Of a stretch of DNA of 45,003 bases, positions 40,908-45,003 are shown in pieces; the stretch's first letter is position 1; each line of letters begins with the position of its first letter. The DNA comes from Sphingopyxis sp. RIFCSPHIGHO2_12_FULL_65_19. Its GTDB lineage: Bacteria > Pseudomonadota > Alphaproteobacteria > Sphingomonadales > Sphingomonadaceae. Position numbers and translations under genes: made by a program. Where the stretch lies: assembly GCF_001830555.1 (NCBI RefSeq), contig NZ_MIAM01000053.1, forward strand, positions 252 to 45,254, written 5' to 3'. The notes below the pieces were generated by a model. It was not told the origin of the DNA. It saw nothing but the letters and a program-made list of their open reading frames with translations, and did no database searches.

Positions 40908-41813
40908 GTGGCCGAACAGGATTGGAAAACGAACAGGGGGGTGTTTGCGGCGGTGTCGCTGCCGACGCTCCTTTGGGTCATCCTCTTCTTCCTCATCCCG
41001 ATGGCGATCGTCTGGCTTTACAGCTTCGGCGAGAATAAGGGCCTGACCGAAATCGACATTTCGGGCACGCTCGACAATTACAAGCGCGCGACCGAGTGGC
41101 TCTACCTGACCATTTTCGGCAAAAGTTTCGCGGTCGCGGCGCTGGTCACCCTGATCTGCCTGATCGTCGGCTTCCCCGTCGCCATGGCAATCACCTTCGC
41201 GAGCGAGAAATGGCGGCCGTGGCTGCTGCTCGGCATCATGCTGCCCTTCTGGACCAACTTGCTCATCCGCACCTATGCGTTGATGATGCTGCTCGGCACG
41301 CAGGGCTTCGCGAACAAGGGGCTCGGCGCGCTGTGGGAGGGGACGAGCTGGATCAAGACGCTCGTCGGGCTCCAGCCGCTCCCGACCTGGGAGCCGGTGC
41401 AACTGCTCTTCAACAATTTCGCGGTCGTGTTCGGGCTGGTCTATGTCCACCTGCCCTTCATGGTCCTGCCGCTTTACGCGGCGCTCGACCGGCTCGACCG
41501 CAGCCTGATCGAGGCGAGCCTCGACCTGGGTGCCGGGCATTTTCGCACGATCATGCGGATCGTCGTTCCGCTCGCCGCGCCGGGCATCGTGGCGGGGGTG
41601 ATGATCACGCTGATCCCCGCGCTCGGTGCCTATCTGACCCCCGACCTGATGGGCGGGACCGACAGCCAGATGATCGCCAACGTTATCGAGCGCCAGTTCA
41701 AGAAGGCGAATGACTGGCCGTTCGGCGCCGCCCTTTCCTTTCTGCTCATCTATGCCATGTTCGCGCTGATCGCGATCCAGTCGATGCGCCGCAAAGTCCC
41801 GGCGGTCGGCTGA
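40908..41813 (+). CDS. potH: Polyamine ABC transporter permease
   Basis: This 301-residue permease has six membrane helices. The ABC permease EAA-type loop is EASLDLGAGHFRTIMRIVVPLAAPG (residues ~200-225, shown in parts as EASLDLGAGH and IVVPLAAPG). It is the PotH/PotB-type first permease. Start GTG at 40908, with AAGGAGG about ten bases upstream. Its stop overlaps potI by one base (TGATG). Confidence 0.93.
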   Translation: MAEQDWKTNRGVFAAVSLPTLLWVILFFLIPMAIVWLYSFGENKGLTEIDISGTLDNYKRATEWLYLTIFGKSFAVAALVTLICLIVGFPVAMAITFASEKWRPWLLLGIMLPFWTNLLIRTYALMMLLGTQGFANKGLGALWEGTSWIKTLVGLQPLPTWEPVQLLFNNFAVVFGLVYVHLPFMVLPLYAALDRLDRSLIEASLDLGAGHFRTIMRIVVPLAAPGIVAGVMITLIPALGAYLTPDLMGGTDSQMIANVIERQFKKANDWPFGAALSFLLIYAMFALIAIQSMRRKVPAVG

Positions 41814-42655
41814 TGGCCCTGTTCGCCCGCGCCCCCATAGCACCGCTGGAATATAGCCGGACGCTGTGGATGCGGCTGTGGGTCGGTGCGGTGATGGTCT
41901 TTCTCTATGCGCCACTGGTCGTGCTGATGATTTTCAGCTTCAACGACAGCAAGCGTAACGTTGTCTGGCGGGGCTTCACGACCAAATATTACGAAAAGGC
42001 GCTGGGTAACGACCAGCTTGTCGAAGCCTTGCTCAACTCGCTGACGATCGCGGCGCTCGCAACGGTCGCCAGCCTGCTGCTCGGCGCCGTCGCCGCGGTG
42101 ATGCTCTGGCGTTTCCGCTTCCCGCTCAAGGGTGCGGTCGACGGCACGATTTCGCTGCCGATCATCGTTCCCGAAATTTGCCTCGGCGTCGCCTTCTTGA
42201 TGTTCTTTGCCGCGGTGGGCTGGCCGACCGACCCGGTCTGGCCGTTCAACCTCGGCGCGATCACCATCGCGCACATCACTTTTTGCTTCCCCTTTGTGAC
42301 GATGGTCGTGCGCTCGCGCCTCGCGACCTTCAATCGCGAACAGGAAGAAGCGGCAAAGGATCTGGGCGCCAGCGAGTGGCAGGTCTTCCGCGACGTTCTG
42401 ATCCCGCACATCAAGCCCGCGCTGGTCGCCGGGGCCTTGCTGTCCTTCACGCTCAGCCTCGACGATTTCGTCATCACCTATTTCACCAGCGGCCCCGATA
42501 CGATCACCTTTCCGGTAAAGGTCTATTCGATGGTCCGCTTCTCGGTGACGCCAGAGGTCAACGCCGCATCGACCCTGCTCATCATTTTGACCGTCATCCT
42601 CACCTTCGTCGCGCTCAAGGCTCAGGGCGTGAAAGCCATTGCGGAAACCCACTAA
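41813..42655 (+). CDS. potI: Polyamine ABC transporter permease
   Basis: This 280-residue permease has six helices. Its EAA loop reads EEAAKDLGASEWQVFRDVLI, and the later region SLDDFVITYFTSGPDTITFP is the PotI/PotC hallmark. It pairs with PotH to form the channel. It overlaps potH by one base and ends 2 bases before potG. Confidence 0.94.
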   Translation: MALFARAPIAPLEYSRTLWMRLWVGAVMVFLYAPLVVLMIFSFNDSKRNVVWRGFTTKYYEKALGNDQLVEALLNSLTIAALATVASLLLGAVAAVMLWRFRFPLKGAVDGTISLPIIVPEICLGVAFLMFFAAVGWPTDPVWPFNLGAITIAHITFCFPFVTMVVRSRLATFNREQEEAAKDLGASEWQVFRDVLIPHIKPALVAGALLSFTLSLDDFVITYFTSGPDTITFPVKVYSMVRFSVTPEVNAASTLLIILTVILTFVALKAQGVKAIAETH

Positions 42656-42657
42656 CC

Positions 42658-43788
42658 ATGACCGAACCCGCCAAACCGATCATCCAGATCCAGAATGTCT
42701 CGAAACGTTTTGGCAAAGTGACCGCGGTCGATAATGTCAGCCTCGACATCAACGCCGGCGAATTTTTCGTGCTGCTTGGGCCCTCGGGCTGCGGCAAGAC
42801 GACCTTGCTGCGGATGATCGCGGGCTTCGAGCTGCCGACCGAGGGCAAGATCCTGATCGACGGACAGGATATGGCGGGCATTCCGCCGAACAAGCGCCCG
42901 GTCAACATGGTGTTCCAAAGCTATGCGGTGTTCCCGCACATGAGCGTCGCCGACAATGTCGCCTATGGCCTCAAAATCGCCGGCGTGAAGGGGGGCGAAG
43001 TCCGCGATCGGGTTGCCGAAGCACTCGAACTGGTCAAGCTGGGCGGGTTCGAGACGCGCATGCCCGACCAGATGTCGGGCGGCCAGCGCCAGCGCGTCGC
43101 GCTCGCCCGCAGCCTCGTCATGCGGCCAAAGGTGCTGCTGCTCGACGAACCCCTGTCGGCGCTCGATGCAAAGCTGCGCGCCCAGATGCAATTCGAGCTT
43201 TCGGATTTGCAGGAAAAGGTCGGCATCACTTTTGTCACCGTCACCCATGATCAGGACGAGGCGCTGTCGATGGCCTGCCGCATCGGGGTGATCAACAAGG
43301 GCGAGGTGGCCCAACTCGCAACCCCGTCGGACCTGTATGAATATCCCGCGAACCGCTTCGTCGCCGATTTCGTGGGTTCAGTGAATATTTTCGAGGGCAA
43401 GCTGATCCTCGACGAGCCCGACAAGGCCGCGGTCGACTGCCCCGGTCTCGGCAAGGTCTATCTGAACCATGGCGTCACCGGCCCGCACGGCGCCGACGTG
43501 TGGGTCGCGCTACGCCCCGAAAAAATCTATCTCCACGTTCCCGGCGCAGGCAAGGCCGTCAACGCCGCGGCACAGGACGCGCCCGACGGCCATAATTTCG
43601 CGCGCGGCAAGATCAAGGGCATGTCCTATCTCGGCGATATCACGCTGTTCGAGATCGAGCTGGAAACCGGCGCGCGTATCCGCGTCTCGCGCCCCAACCT
43701 GTCACGCCACGACCAGGAAGATTTCACCTGGGACGACAAGGTGAGCATGCACTGGCGTGCTGACAGTCCGGTGGTTTTGCTGGGGTAA
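42658..43788 (+). CDS. potG: Polyamine ABC transporter ATP-binding protein
   Basis: This 376-residue ATPase is of the PotG/PotA type. Walker A is GPSGCGKTT, the Q-loop is in NMVFQSYAVFPHM, the ABC signature is MSGGQRQRVALA and Walker B is VLLLDEPLSALD, with an H-loop in VTVTHDQDEA. The C-terminal ~120 residues form the TOBE regulatory domain with WVALRPEKIYLHV. The start ATG is 2 bases after potI. It ends the plus-strand polyamine run before a REP-like repeat. Confidence 0.95.
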   Translation: MTEPAKPIIQIQNVSKRFGKVTAVDNVSLDINAGEFFVLLGPSGCGKTTLLRMIAGFELPTEGKILIDGQDMAGIPPNKRPVNMVFQSYAVFPHMSVADNVAYGLKIAGVKGGEVRDRVAEALELVKLGGFETRMPDQMSGGQRQRVALARSLVMRPKVLLLDEPLSALDAKLRAQMQFELSDLQEKVGITFVTVTHDQDEALSMACRIGVINKGEVAQLATPSDLYEYPANRFVADFVGSVNIFEGKLILDEPDKAAVDCPGLGKVYLNHGVTGPHGADVWVALRPEKIYLHVPGAGKAVNAAAQDAPDGHNFARGKIKGMSYLGDITLFEIELETGARIRVSRPNLSRHDQEDFTWDDKVSMHWRADSPVVLLG

Positions 43789-43797
43789 TCCTCCATC

Positions 43798-43868
43798 GTC
43801 ACCCCGGACTTGATCCGGGGTCCACAGCAACACCGAAGTCATCGCACCCGGATCAAGTCCGGGATGAC
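43798..43868. repeat. REP-like inverted repeat pair between convergent genes
   Basis: Left arm 43798-43819 contains CCCGGACTTGATCCGGG and right arm 43847-43868 contains CCCGGATCAAGTCCGGG, its exact reverse complement, flanked by GTCA and ATGAC. Each arm can also fold on itself (CCGGA/TCCGG). This CCGGA(CTTGA)TCCGG-type element is, from memory, a common intergenic palindrome in sphingomonads and rhizobia. It fills the gap between potG and the DUF808 gene and may terminate both transcripts. Confidence 0.75.
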
Positions 43869-43871
43869 AAG

Positions 43872-44810
43872 CTAGTGAGCCGCCTTTTTTCCCGGAAGCA
43901 GGTGCAGCACGCCGACAATCACGCCGCCGAGCAACAGGCCGAAAATCCCGGCGCCACCCGCGTTGATCAGCCATTCCCACACGCCGGCGCCCGGCAAGCC
44001 GCCCGCAACCTTATGCGCGAAATCGTGCAGGCCGTGACCGATGTTGCCAATATGATATTCGTCGAGGCCGTGGAGGAAAATCTGTCCGCCGACCCACAGC
44101 ATCGCCGCGGTGCCGATCAGTGCCAGCGCGGCGAGCAGCTTGGGCATGAAGGCCACCAGACCGCGCCCGATCGCACGCCGCGCGCTATTGCCTTCCTTCG
44201 CCATATGCAGTCCGATGTCGTCCATCTTCACGATCAGCCCGACGACGCCATAGACCGCAATCGTGATCGCGATCGCGACCACCGCGAGCGTTGCCGCGCG
44301 CATCGCAAAATGCTCGTCGAGCACCTCGTTCAGCGCAATCACCATGATTTCGGCGGACAAGATGAAATCGGTGCGCACCGCGCCCTTCACCATCGCCTCT
44401 TCATGGTCCTTATCGGCGACGATCTCCGCATCTTCGGCCAGGCTTGTCTTGTCCTTCTGCAAAGCATGAAGAACCTTCTCCGCCCCCTCGAAGCAAAGAT
44501 AGGCGCCGCCGATCATCAACAGCGGGGTGATCGCCCATTGGGCGACCGCCGACAGCAACAACAGCGCGGGCAGGATCAGCACCAGCTTGTTGAAAATCGA
44601 CCCTTTGGTGATCCGCCAGATGATGGGCAGCTCGCGGTCGGGGGTAAAGCCGGTGACATAACGCGGCGTCACCGCCGTATCGTCGACGACGACCCCCGCC
44701 GCCTTAACCCCGGCCTTCGACGCCGCCGCGCCGATATCGTCGATGCTCGCAGCGGCGACCTTGGCGATCGTCGCGATGTCGTCGAGCAGGGCAAAAAGGC
44801 CGGAGGGCAT
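43872..44810 (-). CDS. DUF808 (YedI-like) inner-membrane protein
   Basis: This 312-residue multi-helix membrane protein begins MPSGLFALLDDIATIAKVAA. DDIGAAASKAGVKAAGVVVDD and TPRYVTGFTPDRELPIIWRI (in parts) are the hallmark of the DUF808/YedI family. Further landmarks are GGAYLCFEGAEKV, VRTDFILSAEIMVIALNEV and GGVIVGVLHLLPG. The function is unknown. It lies between the Pot importer and a polyamine-type aminotransferase but is transcribed with the latter, probably by chance of location. Confidence 0.9.
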   Translation of the reverse strand: MPSGLFALLDDIATIAKVAAASIDDIGAAASKAGVKAAGVVVDDTAVTPRYVTGFTPDRELPIIWRITKGSIFNKLVLILPALLLLSAVAQWAITPLLMIGGAYLCFEGAEKVLHALQKDKTSLAEDAEIVADKDHEEAMVKGAVRTDFILSAEIMVIALNEVLDEHFAMRAATLAVVAIAITIAVYGVVGLIVKMDDIGLHMAKEGNSARRAIGRGLVAFMPKLLAALALIGTAAMLWVGGQIFLHGLDEYHIGNIGHGLHDFAHKVAGGLPGAGVWEWLINAGGAGIFGLLLGGVIVGVLHLLPGKKAAH

Positions 44811-44830
44811 AGATTATGGGTCTTTCCTGT

Positions 44831-45003
44831 TTAGAGCGCGCGGAGTTTCGGCATCACTTCATCGAGAGATTTTCGGATGATGGCAACCATCTCGTCGATC
44901 TGCTGCGTCGTGATAATCAACGGCGGGCACATGACCAGGCTGTCGCGGATACCGCGCACCATCAATCCATTGGCGATACAGGCATCGCGCGCCATCGGCC
45001 CGG
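44831..45003 (-). CDS. Class III aminotransferase, C-terminal part only (SpuC-like)
   Basis: These are the last 57 codons of a gene running in from the right edge. The reading GPMARDACIANGLMVRGIRD, then SLVMCPPLIITTQQIDEMV, and the end MPKLRAL match the C-terminus of class III aminotransferases of the putrescine/omega-amine:pyruvate type (SpuC). The stop is the TAA at 44831-44833 (minus strand). It follows the same direction as the DUF808 gene, with 20 bases between. It would make three class III aminotransferases around this polyamine locus. Confidence 0.8.
   Translation of the reverse strand, partial: GPMARDACIANGLMVRGIRDSLVMCPPLIITTQQIDEMVAIIRKSLDEVMPKLRAL

Noticed and set aside
1..45003. 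CRISPR arrays, tRNA/rRNA genes, prophage or insertion sequences
   Set aside because: No regularly spaced direct repeats, no tRNA T-loop plus CCA pattern, and no integrase, transposase or phage structural protein seen in any frame.

Overview
The window is ordinary-looking, gene-dense chromosome from a GC-rich alphaproteobacterium, most likely a sphingomonad and plausibly Sphingopyxis. That is inference from the protein sequences, the argS-SPOR-nagZ-scpAB-tatABC gene order, the pgsA-moaD-moaE cluster and the Tad/Cpa cluster; no rRNA or other marker gene is present to prove it. I see no phage, insertion sequence, CRISPR array, tRNA or rRNA gene, and no gene-free stretch longer than about 260 bases.

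Layout. (1) 1-10 kb, housekeeping genes: the 3' end of trmFO, an EF-hand protein divergent from oxyR, pgsA-moaD-moaE, an LplT-like transporter, a small membrane protein behind a complete CtrA-type box, RNase T2 overlapping nadC, a divergent nitronate monooxygenase-family gene with a strong operator-like palindrome, a cyclophilin, mgtE, and an entericidin-like lipoprotein behind an EcfG-type stress promoter. (2) 10.3-16.8 kb, minus strand: one tight operon argS-SPOR-nagZ-scpA-scpB-tatA-tatB-tatC (translation, peptidoglycan recycling, chromosome condensation, folded-protein export). (3) 16.9-21.6 kb: a lipoprotein of unknown role, ispH-thrB-rnhA with overlapping ends, a YegP-like protein and an FAD oxidoreductase. 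(4) 21.6-28.8 kb: a Tad pilus operon cpaA-cpaB-cpaC-cpaD-cpaE-tadB-tadC closed by an intrinsic terminator. The motor ATPase gene cpaF, normally between cpaE and tadB, is not there, and neither is a flp pilin gene. (5) 28.8-32.7 kb: a fumarylacetoacetase-family enzyme, a small Tat-signal protein, a PhoR-like kinase without a regulator, then cold-shock protein, an IF-1 paralogue and two tiny genes.

(6) 32.7-45 kb is a polyamine/omega-amine catabolism island. It holds an omega-amino acid:pyruvate aminotransferase (minus), two gamma-glutamylpolyamine synthetase-like glutamine synthetase homologues flanking a PuuB-like oxidase and a second class III aminotransferase, a complete Pot-type ABC importer (potF-potH-potI-potG), a DUF808 membrane protein, and the end of a third class III aminotransferase. 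The apparent logic is uptake of putrescine or spermidine, glutamylation, oxidation and transamination; no PuuC-like dehydrogenase or PuuD-like hydrolase is visible here.

I did not find a clearly new defence or mobile system. The points most worth checking are the Tad cluster without cpaF, the single full CtrA box in front of a small membrane protein, the EcfG promoter of the entericidin gene, the palindrome between nadC and the nitronate monooxygenase gene, the csp/IF-1/microprotein cluster, and the duplicated polyamine glutamylation genes.
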